Origin: Qipengyuania vulgaris
GTDB taxonomy: Bacteria; Pseudomonadota; Alphaproteobacteria; Sphingomonadales; Sphingomonadaceae
Reading direction: 5' to 3'
Length of the DNA: 64,000 nt
NCBI RefSeq assembly: GCF_009827325.1
Contig: NZ_WTYC01000002.1
Coordinates: 62,001-126,000, forward strand
The notes under the pieces are model-generated. The model was not told the DNA's origin, did no database searches, and worked only from the letters and a program-made list of their open reading frames with translations. Shown one piece after another: positions 33,666 to 43,261 of the stretch; the first letter of the stretch is position 1, and every line of letters starts with the position of its first letter. Both the position numbers and the translations under genes were made by a program.

Positions 33666-35012
33666 ATGTTCACAAGTCCGCATCTGCTGCGCACGAGGCG
33701 GTTTCTGCCGTTGTTCGTGACGCAGTTATTCAACGCCTTCAACGACAACCTTTACAAGACCGCGATGGTCCTGTTCGTTGTCTACCAGATCTATAATTCC
33801 GAAGAGGCGGAGGGCATTTTCTCTGCCGTTGCATCCGGGCTGTTCATTATCCCGTTCTTTATTCTTTCCGCACTCGCCGGACAGCTTGCCGACATGCGTG
33901 ACAAGGCGGCGATCATCCGGAAGGTGAAGGCGTTTGAGATTGTTCTGATGATCATCGGTGCCAGCGGCCTCATGCTGGCATGGCGTGGCTACGAAATGCC
34001 GGTGAGTCTCTTCGGGATCGAGACCAGCTTTCCGGTCCTGCTGATGCTTCTGGCGCTGTTTCTGACTGGTGTGCAGTCGACTTTCCTCGGACCTATCAAA
34101 TACGCGATCCTTCCGCAGCATCTGCGCAAGGAGGAGGTTTTGGCAGGAACCGGGCTGGTGGAGGCAGGGACATATATAGCCATTCTGGCAGGGACGATCC
34201 TGGCCGGCTGGATCTCCGTCGAGATCGCGGCCGTTGGCGTCATCTTCACTTCAATCGTCGGCTATATGGTGAGCCGGCAGGTCCCCCCTGCCCCGCCGCA
34301 AGGCGAGGTTGAGAAGCTCGACTGGCATATATTGCGCGCGTCCGTGCGCCTCGTGCGGGATACCATGCACAATCGAGAGGTCTATTACGCAATACTGGCT
34401 ATCAGCTTCTTCTGGACCATCGGAGCAGTGCTCTTCATCCAGTTCCCCCCGCTCGCCAAGAACGTGATCATGGCAAGCAAGGAAGTGGCGAGCATATTCC
34501 TCGTGATTTTCTCGATCGGCGTTGCCATCGGATCGGTCGCAGTGGGAGCCTTGCTCAAAGGCAAGGTCTCGGCCCGTTATGCCCCCCAATCGGTAATCGC
34601 GATGGGCGTTTTCGTCGTCGCCTTTTACGTCGTCTGCAAGATCTGGGAGGCGGACAAGCCCACGCAATTGCTCGACGTGGCAGGCTTCCTCGGTTGGCCG
34701 ATGGCAAGCATTATCCTGTTGTGCCTCCTGGGAATCGCAATCTCGGGCGGAATGTTCGTGGTTCCGCTATACGCTTTTCTCACGACCCGGGTTGCGCCCG
34801 ACAAGGCCTCTCGCACGATTGCGGCGAACAATATCGTCAATTCTGGCGCGATGGTGGGTGGCTCACTGCTTGCTATGGGAATGAGCGCAGCAGGTGTGCC
34901 GATCGTTGAGCAGGTGCTTATCAGTGCTGGCATGTGCCTAGTGTCGGCATGGCTTGGCCGCCGGTTGCTGGAAGCCGAACGCGCCGCATCTGCGGCGGAT
35001 GAAATCAGATGA
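33666..35012 (+). CDS. MFS transporter, LplT-like
   Basis: 448 residues from the ATG at 33666 (MFTSPHLLRTRRFLPLFVTQLFNAFNDNLYKTAMVLFVVYQIY); sequence between 33534 and this ATG is not protein-like. Twelve hydrophobic segments. LFNAFNDNLYKTA, QSTFLGPIKYAILPQHLRKEEVLAGTGLVEAGTYIAILAGT and PDKASRTIAANNIVNSGAMVGGS are typical of the lysophospholipid transporter LplT group, which brings lysolipids inward for re-acylation. In many bacteria it is fused to an acyltransferase; here it is not. Divergent from pgsA. Confidence 0.87.
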   Translation: MFTSPHLLRTRRFLPLFVTQLFNAFNDNLYKTAMVLFVVYQIYNSEEAEGIFSAVASGLFIIPFFILSALAGQLADMRDKAAIIRKVKAFEIVLMIIGASGLMLAWRGYEMPVSLFGIETSFPVLLMLLALFLTGVQSTFLGPIKYAILPQHLRKEEVLAGTGLVEAGTYIAILAGTILAGWISVEIAAVGVIFTSIVGYMVSRQVPPAPPQGEVEKLDWHILRASVRLVRDTMHNREVYYAILAISFFWTIGAVLFIQFPPLAKNVIMASKEVASIFLVIFSIGVAIGSVAVGALLKGKVSARYAPQSVIAMGVFVVAFYVVCKIWEADKPTQLLDVAGFLGWPMASIILLCLLGIAISGGMFVVPLYAFLTTRVAPDKASRTIAANNIVNSGAMVGGSLLAMGMSAAGVPIVEQVLISAGMCLVSAWLGRRLLEAERAASAADEIR

Positions 35013-35199
35013 TAAAGGCCAGAACGGCTGCCACGGTCGCAAAGTAGGTGGTTGCTACGCCGCGCACATCCTGCGCGGTGAGCTTCCAGTCTACCGGCTG
35101 CCCTTGCGGCGCGTCGGCAAACAGCGTGCGACGGTGGGGAATGCTGGCTCGCATCCAATGGCGGGCCGCTTCGTTCGACAGGACAAGTGCGCGTCTCAT
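35005..35199 (-). CDS. small hypothetical membrane protein
   Basis: 64 residues: MRRALVLSNEAARHWMRASIPHRRTLFADAPQGQPVDWKLTAQDVRGVATTYFATVAAVLAFII. A basic N-terminal half and one C-terminal transmembrane helix. Looks like a conserved small sphingomonad protein. Its end overlaps the end of the MFS gene by eight bases on the other strand. Function unknown. Confidence 0.6.
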   Translation of the reverse strand: MRRALVLSNEAARHWMRASIPHRRTLFADAPQGQPVDWKLTAQDVRGVATTYFATVAAVLAFII

Positions 35200-35346
35200 G
35201 ATGCGGGTTTAACGATTTTTTAACCATTGGTTTCCCGGCAAATTCGCTCTGTTTCATTTCGGGACGGTTCGCCGGCCTAGTGGAGATACGAGTTAGCCTG
35301 CTTCCGGCGATTGCACGAAGAAGCACGCGAGGCTAACCGCCATTTT

Positions 35347-37014
35347 ATGACCAGACGTCCAACTCCCGCAGCCGCCACGCTACTCGTTGATTGCTTGATC
35401 GCACAAGGTTGCGAACGGATTTTCACTGTTCCCGGCGAGAGCTTCCTTCAGGTGCTCGACGCGCTGGGACAGCAGGACGCAATCGATGTCGTCACCTGCC
35501 GCCAGGAAGGCGGTGTCGCCATGATGGCCTGTGCGGATGGATCGATGACCCAGCGCCCGGGCGTGGCATTCGTGACGCGCGGTCCGGGAGCGACCAATGC
35601 CAGCATCGGTGTCCATGTAGCGATGCAGGATTCTCAACCGTTGATCCTTTTCGTCGGTGACGTCGACAGCGAAATGCGCGACCGCGAGGGGTTTCAGGAA
35701 GTCGATTTCGCAGCCTTCTTCGGCCCTATCGCCAAATGGGCAGCCCGGATCGACTCCGCCGATCGCATCCCCGAGTACGTCGCGCGCGCCTACGCTACCG
35801 CGATTTCCGGGCGTCCCGGGCCGGTCGTGCTCGCTCTCCCCGAAGACATGTTGAGCCGCGACACTTCGGCCCTGTCGCGCCCGCGCGTCGAACGTCCCGC
35901 GCAGGCGCCCTGCCCCGATGCGATGCAGGCGATGATGGCGTTGATCTCCGACGCAGCCTCGCCAGTCGCGATAATCGGAGGTGCGGGCTGGAACGCCAAG
36001 GCTCGGGAGTACTTCCAGCTTTTCGCCGAGCGGATCGGTATCCCGGTCGCCACAGCCTTCCGCCGGCAGGACGCTATTTCCCCCGCCAGCCGGGTGTACG
36101 CTGGCAATCTCGGCTATGGCCCGAATCCCAAGCTGATCGAGCGAGTCAAGAACGCCGACCTCGTGCTCGCGGTCGGAGCGCGGCTGGGCGAGGCAACCAC
36201 GGACGGCTACACCGTCCCGCCGCTCGTGGCGCAGGATCGCAAGCTCATCCACATCCATCCCGATCCGAAGGAGCTAAACAGCGTATATCCGGCCGATCTC
36301 GCCATTTGTGCCGAGATGGACGAGTTTGCCGAAAGCGCTGCCCTTTGGGATGAAGGGGATGCGATCGACTTCGACGCCGGTGCCGAAGCCCATGCCGAGT
36401 GGGAAGCTTGGGCGACCGCCCATCCGACGGACCATGCGCTCGACATGGGGCAATGCGTGCAATTCATGCGCGATACTCTTCCTGCCGATACGATCATCTG
36501 CAACGGAGCGGGAAACTTCGCGGGATGGTGGCACCGATATTGGCGTTATGATGGCTTCCCCACCCAGCTTGCTCCGACATGTGGAGCCATGGGCTACGGA
36601 GTGCCTGCGGCGATCTCGGCAGCACTGCGCTTCCCGCAACGCACGGTGGTCGCAGTCGCAGGAGACGGCGATTTCCTGATGAACGGCCAGGAACTGGCAA
36701 CCGCAGTCCAACATGATGCGAACCTGATCGTCATCGTGGTCGACAATTCAGCATATGGGACGATCCGCATGCATCAGGAGCGCGAATTTCCCGGCGAGGA
36801 TCGGGTGAGCGCCACCCGTTTGAAAAACCCTGACTTCGCCGCCTTGGCGGAGGCTTATGGGGGCTGGTCTGCGAGCGCTTCTAAAACCAAAGAATTCAAG
36901 GAAGCTCTCGTGGCAGCGCAAGGGCGTGCGGGCGTGCGTCTAATTCATTGCAAAATCGAAATTGAACAACTTGCTGCGAGCGGCGCGAGCATTAGCGGCC
37001 TTCGCAATCGATAG
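35347..37014 (+). CDS. thiamine pyrophosphate-dependent enzyme, acetolactate synthase-like
   Basis: 555 residues from the ATG at 35347 (MTRRPTPAAATLLVDCLIAQGCERIFTVPGESF); an ATG 36 bases upstream is possible. VPGESFLQVLDAL carries the activating Glu, FVTRGPGATNASIGVHVAMQDSQPLILFVGDV the usual loop, and GDGDFLMNGQELATAVQHDANLIVIVVDNSAYGTI the Mg-TPP motif. No small regulatory subunit or other branched-chain gene is adjacent, so it may be a relative with another 2-keto acid substrate. Isolated gene with its own terminator. Confidence 0.87.
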   Translation: MTRRPTPAAATLLVDCLIAQGCERIFTVPGESFLQVLDALGQQDAIDVVTCRQEGGVAMMACADGSMTQRPGVAFVTRGPGATNASIGVHVAMQDSQPLILFVGDVDSEMRDREGFQEVDFAAFFGPIAKWAARIDSADRIPEYVARAYATAISGRPGPVVLALPEDMLSRDTSALSRPRVERPAQAPCPDAMQAMMALISDAASPVAIIGGAGWNAKAREYFQLFAERIGIPVATAFRRQDAISPASRVYAGNLGYGPNPKLIERVKNADLVLAVGARLGEATTDGYTVPPLVAQDRKLIHIHPDPKELNSVYPADLAICAEMDEFAESAALWDEGDAIDFDAGAEAHAEWEAWATAHPTDHALDMGQCVQFMRDTLPADTIICNGAGNFAGWWHRYWRYDGFPTQLAPTCGAMGYGVPAAISAALRFPQRTVVAVAGDGDFLMNGQELATAVQHDANLIVIVVDNSAYGTIRMHQEREFPGEDRVSATRLKNPDFAALAEAYGGWSASASKTKEFKEALVAAQGRAGVRLIHCKIEIEQLAASGASISGLRNR

Positions 37015-37026
37015 AGATACAAAAAA

Positions 37027-37056
37027 GGCCGCCTCCAATTAGGGAGACGGCCTTTT
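37027..37056. terminator. bidirectional rho-independent terminator
   Basis: GGCCG-c-CTCC (37027-37036) pairs with GGAG-a-CGGCC (37043-37052) with one mismatch. TTTT follows on the plus strand and six A precede it, giving a T-run on the minus strand. It separates the TPP enzyme gene from the convergent csbD gene. Confidence 0.88.
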
Positions 37057-37079
37057 CGCTATTTGGGTATTGCCGATGA

Positions 37080-37262
37080 TCAGATATCGTTACCCAGCTT
37101 ACCTTCCACTTCACCGGCAAATTGCTGGGCTTCACCCTTGCGTTCCTGACGCTTGCCTTCGCGATCAAGACGCTCGTTATCGGTCATTTCGGCCACTGCC
37201 TGCTTTGAATTGCCGCTAGCTTCATTGGCATTGCCTTTGATCTTCTTGGTTAGTTCGCCCAT
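37080..37262 (-). CDS. CsbD family stress protein
   Basis: 60 residues: MGELTKKIKGNANEASGNSKQAVAEMTDNERLDREGKRQERKGEAQQFAGEVEGKLGNDI. Hydrophilic, helical, with the KGNANEASGN and KGEAQQ repeats typical of CsbD. Ribosome site AGAAGGAGCG lies just upstream. Members are induced in general stress; molecular role unknown. A possible extracytoplasmic sigma (EcfG-type) promoter precedes it. Confidence 0.9.
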   Translation of the reverse strand: MGELTKKIKGNANEASGNSKQAVAEMTDNERLDREGKRQERKGEAQQFAGEVEGKLGNDI

Positions 37263-37314
37263 GGGACGCTCCTTCTAATGTGGCGCCTGGAAAAAAAGAC
37301 GCGGTTACAGAAGG

Positions 37315-37342
37315 ATAAGCATTCAGAAGGAACTAACGTTCC
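37315..37342 (-). promoter_or_regulatory. possible EcfG-type promoter of csbD
   Basis: On the minus strand GGAAC (37338-37342) is followed after 17 bases by GCTTAT (37315-37320), about 50 bases before the csbD ATG. GGAAC at this spacing from a short -10 is the general stress response pattern of alphaproteobacteria (GGAAC-N16/17-CGTT). The -10 match is imperfect. Confidence 0.4.
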
Positions 37343-37381
37343 GCGCTCATGCGCCCAGACGGTTGCTCCGTGCGACGAAGC

Positions 37382-37792
37382 TTAAATACCGGCCATCGAG
37401 CAGATGATCGACCATTCTTCGGGTTTGATCTCTGCCACTGAGAGGCGGGACAGTTTTACCAATTCGCAATCCGCCAAATTCGGCTCCGCCTTGATCTGCT
37501 TGAGCGTGACGGGATGAGGCAGCCTGGTCTTGGGTACGATCTTTACTGCAGCCCACTTGCCTTCGGGATCGGTGGGATCGGTGATGCCCGCTGCGCTGAT
37601 TTCGCAAATGCCGACAATTTCCAATCCTTCGCGAGAATGGTAGAAGAACGCCTGGTCCCCCACTTCCATAGCCGCAAGATTGTTCTTGGCCCGATGATTG
37701 CGGACGCCGTCCCAAGTACCCTCATTCTCGGCGACAAGATCGTCCCAGCCGTATTTGAATGGTTCGGATTTCATCAGCCAGTAACGTGCCAT
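37382..37792 (-). CDS. EVE domain protein
   Basis: 136 residues from MARYWLMKSEPFKYGWDDLVAENEGTWDGVRNHRAKNNLAAMEVGDQAFFYHS; an ATG 36 bases upstream is less likely. WLMKSEP, W-x-GVRNHRAKNNL and FYHSREG are the EVE (PUA-like) signature, which binds modified bases in RNA or DNA. The C-terminal LVKLSRLSVAEIKPEEWSIICSMAGI is standard. Stand-alone EVE proteins of this size are widespread in proteobacteria; the ligand is not known. Confidence 0.9.
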   Translation of the reverse strand: MARYWLMKSEPFKYGWDDLVAENEGTWDGVRNHRAKNNLAAMEVGDQAFFYHSREGLEIVGICEISAAGITDPTDPEGKWAAVKIVPKTRLPHPVTLKQIKAEPNLADCELVKLSRLSVAEIKPEEWSIICSMAGI

Positions 37793-37946
37793 CTGCGCGA
37801 TTTCCTTGTCGATCGTGAATGCCAGCAACGGGAACTAGCGAGCGGGATACCTGCTGGCCAGTCCGCCCCGACCATCAAATTGGCAGTTAACGGGTTTTTA
37901 GCCTCGCAAGCCTAGATGGATTGAATGAACAAGTTCGGGGGGTCCC

Positions 37947-39647
37947 TTGTCTCGAATGCCAGCGCCTGACAATACCCCGACATTGTCGGAGGCTATTCCT
38001 ACCGTGAATGGGACGCGTCACGATCTGGTGACGCTGGGAGTCGCCCTTGCCGCGATCATTGTATTCGTCGGAGTGGCAGGAACGGTCCTGCCCGCGGCGA
38101 TCCGCGCGTTGCAAGGCCAGGGGGCACGCCCGGACCTTATCCTGACCAATGCCCTCTTACTCAACATCGCGCTGATCCTGCTCGGCTGGAATCGTTACAA
38201 GGCACTGACAGGAAAGCTGGAAACGCACCGAAAATCCGAAGAAGAAGCGCGCCGTCTCGCCGATTCGGACGATCTTACCGGCTGCCTCAACCGGCGCAGT
38301 TTCGCGGCACACCTCGAGAAGATACTGGGAGAAGGTACGAAGGCGGAAAGCGCGCTTGCGGCGATCGCGATCGATCTCGACAATTTCAAACAGATCAATG
38401 ATGTTAACGGGCACGCTGCAGGTGATCTCGTTCTTCGCACCGCCTGCGACCGCATCCGTCAACTTTTGCCCGACGGTGCCTCGCTGGCCCGCTTGGGCGG
38501 CGACGAATTCGTCTGTGCAGTGCCCTACAATCTTGCCTCACCGGGACGTATCGAACTGTTGGCATCAAGGATGATCGAGCACGTTTCGCGGCCCGTTGTT
38601 CATGATGGCACTGCCTTGGATGTCACCATTTCAATCGGGATCGCCAGTTCGATCCACCTGTCGGAGGCGAGCAAGGAAACGCCTGCGCAGGGCCTGATGC
38701 ACAAGGCGGATATCGCCATGTATCATGCAAAAAAGCAGGGTAAGAACCGTTTCTACTGGTTCGAACCGCCGATGGAAAACGAACTACGCTTCCGTAGCGA
38801 ACTGGAAGCTGGGATTCGCCGCGGCATCGAGAACGGCGAATTCGTGCCCTATTACGAACAGCAGGTCGATCTCGACAGCGGGGAACTGGTCGGTTTCGAG
38901 ATGCTGGCTCGGTGGGATTCTCCCGAAATGGGTATTGTCGGCCCCGAAATCTTCATTCCGATAGCCGAGGAAATCGGAGTCATCGCAGAACTTTCGGAAA
39001 AGCTGATCACCCGGGCCTTTGCCGATGCGCTTTGCTGGGATCCGCAAATCACGCTTTCGGTAAACATCTCCCCTGTGCAGATGCGCGATCCGTGGTTTGC
39101 CCAGAAAATGCTGAAGATGTTGGTCGAACACCGGTTCCCGCCACACAGGCTCGACATCGAGATAACCGAAACCTGCCTGCACGAGAATATCGGGATGGTA
39201 CGGTCGATGATCACCTCATTGCGCAACCAGGGCGTCCGGGTAAGCCTCGACGACTTTGGAACCGGCTATTCGAGCCTGTCCCAACTGCGCAGCTTGCCCT
39301 TCGACCAACTGAAGATCGACCGCAGCTTCATCAGCGAACTCAAGAACGGCGAACAGAGCGACAAACTTGTCGATGCCATCATTTCGATGAGCGACGGTCT
39401 GAAAATGCCGATCACAGCGGAAGGGATCGAAAACGAGGACATTGTCGTGGCGCTGAAACGGTGGGGCCAAATGAGGGGGCAGGGTTATCACTATGGACGC
39501 CCCGAACCCGGGGACAAGGTCCTCGAACGCTTGGCTGCATGTGGAAGGCTGATACAGGATTCCGATTCCCGGTCACTTGATATAACCGGGTTCTCCGGGG
39601 CCGATGAGATGCAAAAGAAAGCCGACAGCGGTCAACGCGCCGTCTGA
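37947..39647 (+). CDS. membrane-anchored GGDEF-EAL protein
   Basis: 566 residues from a TTG at 37947, preferred because GGGGGG lies six bases upstream; ATG at 37956 is the alternative. Two transmembrane helices (about 28-50 and 64-81), then GGDEF domain with SDDLTGCLNRRSF and an intact GGDEF (184-188), then EAL domain with EML in place of EAL (318-320), SVNISPVQMRD, and DDFGTGYSSLSQLRSLPFDQLKIDRSFI. No RxxD inhibitory site precedes GGDEF. Both cyclase and phosphodiesterase parts look active. Upstream of dapF but with no clear link to it. Confidence 0.93.
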   Translation: MSRMPAPDNTPTLSEAIPTVNGTRHDLVTLGVALAAIIVFVGVAGTVLPAAIRALQGQGARPDLILTNALLLNIALILLGWNRYKALTGKLETHRKSEEEARRLADSDDLTGCLNRRSFAAHLEKILGEGTKAESALAAIAIDLDNFKQINDVNGHAAGDLVLRTACDRIRQLLPDGASLARLGGDEFVCAVPYNLASPGRIELLASRMIEHVSRPVVHDGTALDVTISIGIASSIHLSEASKETPAQGLMHKADIAMYHAKKQGKNRFYWFEPPMENELRFRSELEAGIRRGIENGEFVPYYEQQVDLDSGELVGFEMLARWDSPEMGIVGPEIFIPIAEEIGVIAELSEKLITRAFADALCWDPQITLSVNISPVQMRDPWFAQKMLKMLVEHRFPPHRLDIEITETCLHENIGMVRSMITSLRNQGVRVSLDDFGTGYSSLSQLRSLPFDQLKIDRSFISELKNGEQSDKLVDAIISMSDGLKMPITAEGIENEDIVVALKRWGQMRGQGYHYGRPEPGDKVLERLAACGRLIQDSDSRSLDITGFSGADEMQKKADSGQRAV

Positions 39648-39694
39648 TACGACACTGGACGCTGTGCCCCGCACACCCTAGATGCGCGGTCCTG

Positions 39695-40504
39695 ATGCGC
39701 GTCCCTTTCACCAAGATGCATGGCCTCGGCAACGACTTCGTCGTTCTCGATGCCCGAACGCAGGAATTGCCGGCGCTCGAACGGTCACGTGTTGCAGCGA
39801 TCTCCGACCGCCAGACCGGAATCGGATGCGATCAGTTGATCGTCCTCGAACCGAGTGAAGACGCAGATTTCCGTATGCGGATATACAATCAAGATGGCGG
39901 AGAGGTCGAAGCTTGCGGCAACGCTTCACGGGCGGTCGCAATCCTTCACGGCAGTGATGCGCGCATCGAGACAGCTGGCGGCATATTGAGCGTTTCACCC
40001 GCCGCCGGCGGTGCGAGCGTCCAGATGGATGAGCCGCGGTTCGGCTGGAATGACATCCCTCTCGCCTATGCGATGGACACGCTTGCCATGCCGGTCGGCT
40101 GGGACATGCTCGATGACCCCGGTGCGGTGAATGTCGGCAATCCGCATGTGGTTTTCTTTGTAGATAATACCGATACCATCCCACTCGATCGGTTGGGACC
40201 GGAAATCGAGAACGATCCGCTCTTTCCCAATCGCGTGAACGTGAACGTCGCCACCGTCGAAAGCCGGAAGCGGATCCGTTTGCGCGTCTGGGAGCGCGGA
40301 GCGGGCCTGACCCGTGCTTGCGGAACCGGGGCATGCGCCACGGCGATCCATGCCATGCGGCGCAAGCTGGTCGATAGCCCGGTTACCGTCGCCCTGCCCG
40401 GGGGCGAACTCGTCATCGAGTGGCGGGAGGGTACGTCCATCCGCATGACCGGCCCGGCGACCGAGAGTTTCCGCGGCAGTTTCGAATGGGACGATTACGC
40501 GTGA
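39695..40504 (+). CDS. dapF: diaminopimelate epimerase
   Basis: 269 residues. The two catalytic cysteines are Cys74 (EACGNASRA) and Cys209 (TRACGTGACA). MHGLGNDFVVLDA at 8-20 is typical. Converts LL- to meso-diaminopimelate for lysine and peptidoglycan. Its stop overlaps the GTG of mtaB by three bases, starting a dapF-mtaB-ftsY-yciB unit. Confidence 0.97.
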   Translation: MRVPFTKMHGLGNDFVVLDARTQELPALERSRVAAISDRQTGIGCDQLIVLEPSEDADFRMRIYNQDGGEVEACGNASRAVAILHGSDARIETAGGILSVSPAAGGASVQMDEPRFGWNDIPLAYAMDTLAMPVGWDMLDDPGAVNVGNPHVVFFVDNTDTIPLDRLGPEIENDPLFPNRVNVNVATVESRKRIRLRVWERGAGLTRACGTGACATAIHAMRRKLVDSPVTVALPGGELVIEWREGTSIRMTGPATESFRGSFEWDDYA

Positions 40505-41676
40505 ACGCTCCGCAGGTCGTATCGCTGGGCTGCCGCTTGAATATCTCCGAAAGCGAGCGCATTCGCGCCATGCTGGCAGGCGAAGACAACCTCGTTGTTG
40601 TGAATAGCTGCGCCGTGACCAGCGCGGCCGTTCGGCAGACCCGGCAAGCGATCCGCAAGGCGCGCAAGGCCAATCCCGATGCGCGGTTGCTGGTGACCGG
40701 ATGCGCAGCAGATATCGAGCGCGACCAGCTTTCCGCCATGCCGGAGGTCGACGGCCTGATCGCCAACGAGGCAAAGCTTGACCCACGGGCCTGGAATGTC
40801 CCGGCCGGCGCTGCGCCCGTTCCCGCCTTGCACACCCGGGCTTTCGTCGCAGTCCAGAACGGCTGCGACCACGCCTGTACCTTTTGCGTGATACCACAGG
40901 GGCGCGGACAGAGCCGGTCACTGAACATTGCCGAGGTACTGCGCGAAGTCGAGGCGCATCTTAACGCCGGCGCGGCAGAAGTCGTGCTGACGGGGGTCGA
41001 CGTAACCTCATGGGGTCACGACCTGCCCGGCAGCCCCAGCCTCGGCTCGCTGGTCCGGGCAGTGCTCGAAGCCTTTCCCGCCCTTGCCCGGATTCGCATG
41101 TCGTCGATCGACGGGATCGAGGTGGACGACGAACTGTTCGAGCTTTTCGCTTCCGAGCCGCGCGTGATGCCACATATCCACCTGTCGTTGCAGCACGGGC
41201 ACGACCTGATCCTCAAACGAATGAAGCGCCGTCATCTGCGCGCAGACGCAGTCGAACTGGTGGAAAAACTGAAATCGCGGCGGCCCGAAATTGCGGTCGG
41301 CGCCGACCTCATCGCGGGTTTCCCGACCGAGACCGAGGATCACCATACCGCGAACCTTTCCATCATCCGGGCACTTGCTATCGTTCACGGCCACATTTTC
41401 CCTTACTCGCCGCGTCCCGGCACGCCGGCATCGCGCATGCCCCAGGTGGAGCGGCAAACCATCAAACGCCGGGCGGCAGAATTGCGGGCGGAGGTCGCCA
41501 ATATGCGTGCAGATTGGCTGGCAACGCTCGTCGATGAGCCGCTGGAAATTCTCGCCGAACGCGACGGCACCGGCTATTCGCCCCAATTCGCCCGTGTTGC
41601 GCTGCCGATTGGCACTCCGCGCGGCTCGATCGTCACCGTGACGCCAACGACCCTTGAGGACAATCTCCTGTCATGA
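40501..41676 (+). CDS. mtaB: tRNA N6-threonylcarbamoyladenosine methylthiotransferase
   Basis: 391 residues from the GTG at 40501, chosen because it overlaps the dapF stop and the family begins at VVSLGCRLN. UPF0004 cluster cysteines are Cys11, Cys37 and Cys68; the radical SAM cluster is C122-x3-C126-x2-C129 (GCDHACTFCVIP); C-terminal TRAM-like tail. Adds the methylthio group to t6A37 in tRNA. Four-base overlap with ftsY downstream. Confidence 0.93.
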   Translation: MNAPQVVSLGCRLNISESERIRAMLAGEDNLVVVNSCAVTSAAVRQTRQAIRKARKANPDARLLVTGCAADIERDQLSAMPEVDGLIANEAKLDPRAWNVPAGAAPVPALHTRAFVAVQNGCDHACTFCVIPQGRGQSRSLNIAEVLREVEAHLNAGAAEVVLTGVDVTSWGHDLPGSPSLGSLVRAVLEAFPALARIRMSSIDGIEVDDELFELFASEPRVMPHIHLSLQHGHDLILKRMKRRHLRADAVELVEKLKSRRPEIAVGADLIAGFPTETEDHHTANLSIIRALAIVHGHIFPYSPRPGTPASRMPQVERQTIKRRAAELRAEVANMRADWLATLVDEPLEILAERDGTGYSPQFARVALPIGTPRGSIVTVTPTTLEDNLLS

Positions 41677-42596
41677 GCAAACCTAGCTGGACCGAGCGCC
41701 TGTTCGGCGGCTTCAAGAAGACCTCCGAACGGCTGACCGAGAATCTCGCCGAAGCGGTTACCAAGGCAAAACTCGACGATGCGACACTGGACGACGTCGA
41801 AGATGCGCTGATCATGTCCGATCTAGGGCCCAGCGCGGCCGCGCGCATCCGCGAACGCCTCCGCGAAAAGCGCTTCGGGCTCGAGATCAGCGCCGAAGAA
41901 TTGAAGCAGGCCGTTGCGGATGAAATCGCCGCCATCCTTCGTCCGGTGGCCAAGCCGCTTGAAATCACCGCCTTTCCCCGCCCGCAGGTGCTGCTCGTGA
42001 TAGGCGTCAACGGCAGCGGCAAGACCACCACCATTGCCAAGCTGGCGCATCTTTTCGTCGAAGACGATTACAACGTTATGCTGGCGGCAGGCGACACTTT
42101 CCGCGCGGCTGCCATTGGTCAGTTGCAGACCTGGGCCGACCGGGTTGGCGTGCCCCTCGTGCGCGGCCCCGAAGGGGGTGACCCCGCCAGTATCGTGTTC
42201 GACGCGGTCAAGAAAGGCACCGAGATCGGAACCGATGTCCTCATTGTCGACACCGCCGGCCGCTTGCAGAACAAGCGTGAACTGATGGATGAACTATCGA
42301 AAATCCGGAAGGTGCTCGGCCGGCTCAATCCAGAAGCGCCGCATGATGTGGTATTGGTCCTGGATGCGACCAATGGCCAGAATGCACTTTCGCAGATCGA
42401 CGTATTCAAGGAAGTTGCGGGCGTGACGGGACTCGTGATGACCAAGCTCGACGGCACCGCGCGCGGCGGCGTTCTGGTGCAGGCTGCGGAGCTATACGGG
42501 CTTCCGATCCACGCAATTGGAGTGGGGGAGAAAATCGACGATCTGCGGCCATTCGATCCTGATCTTGTCGCGCGCGTGATCGCAGGAGTTGCATGA
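41673..42596 (+). CDS. ftsY: signal recognition particle receptor FtsY
   Basis: 307 residues. NG domain GTPase motifs: GVNGSGKT (111-118), DTFRAAA (141-147), DTAGRLQNK (193-201) and TKLDGTARGG (257-266). The acidic A domain of E. coli FtsY is absent, as in many alphaproteobacteria. Receives SRP-ribosome complexes at the inner membrane. Overlaps mtaB and yciB by four bases each. Confidence 0.97.
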   Translation: MSKPSWTERLFGGFKKTSERLTENLAEAVTKAKLDDATLDDVEDALIMSDLGPSAAARIRERLREKRFGLEISAEELKQAVADEIAAILRPVAKPLEITAFPRPQVLLVIGVNGSGKTTTIAKLAHLFVEDDYNVMLAAGDTFRAAAIGQLQTWADRVGVPLVRGPEGGDPASIVFDAVKKGTEIGTDVLIVDTAGRLQNKRELMDELSKIRKVLGRLNPEAPHDVVLVLDATNGQNALSQIDVFKEVAGVTGLVMTKLDGTARGGVLVQAAELYGLPIHAIGVGEKIDDLRPFDPDLVARVIAGVA

Positions 42597-43249
42597 TGAG
42601 CGATACCGAAACCGCCAAGACCAAGAAACCGACCGGCTGGCTGCACACGCTGGTTGATTACGGTCCGCTGCTGGTCTTCCTGGGTGTCTACAAGTTCTAC
42701 CAGCCGCCCGAGACATCTACTTTCGGCGAAATCGCGGCAGTGATCTACGGCACGATAGCCTTCATGGGTGCTGCGGTAGTGGCGCTTGTCTTCAGCAAGT
42801 GGAAATTCGGCAAGGTCAGTCCGATGCTGATCCTGTCCACGACACTGATCGTAGGTTTTGGGGCGCTGACGATCTGGCTGCGCGACGAACGCTTCATCCA
42901 GTTAAAACCGACTGCGATCTACCTGCTTTTCGGTGTGGTTCTGCTCGTCGGCTGGCTGCGCGACCGTGCCTGGCTGCAAGTGCTGCTGGAAGCGGCATTT
43001 GAGGGCGTGACCCACCAAGGCTGGCTGAAGCTATCCCGCAATTGGGGCTTTTTCTTCTTTGCGCTTGCAGCGCTTAACGAAGTACTGGTTCGCACGATGA
43101 GCTTCGAAAGCTGGCTCTGGGCGAAACTATGGGTCTTCCTGCCCCTCACATTCCTCTTCACCTTCACGCAGATACCGATGCTGTTGAAGCATGGCCTGTC
43201 GCTGGAGGATACTGACGATGTGCTAAAGGATGAGCCCCCGACGGGCTGA
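42593..43249 (+). CDS. yciB: inner membrane septation protein YciB/IspZ
   Basis: 218 residues, five or six transmembrane helices. DYGPLLVFLGVYKF, FSKWKFGKVSPMLILSTTLIVGFGALTIWLRDERFIQLKPTAIYLLFG and WLKLSRNWGFFFFALAALNEVL are the family signature. Thought to link cell wall synthesis and division. Double ATG at 42593 and 42596; either may be used. Last gene of the dapF unit. Confidence 0.93.
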   Translation: MMSDTETAKTKKPTGWLHTLVDYGPLLVFLGVYKFYQPPETSTFGEIAAVIYGTIAFMGAAVVALVFSKWKFGKVSPMLILSTTLIVGFGALTIWLRDERFIQLKPTAIYLLFGVVLLVGWLRDRAWLQVLLEAAFEGVTHQGWLKLSRNWGFFFFALAALNEVLVRTMSFESWLWAKLWVFLPLTFLFTFTQIPMLLKHGLSLEDTDDVLKDEPPTG

Positions 43250-43261
43250 TAAACGGAGCCT

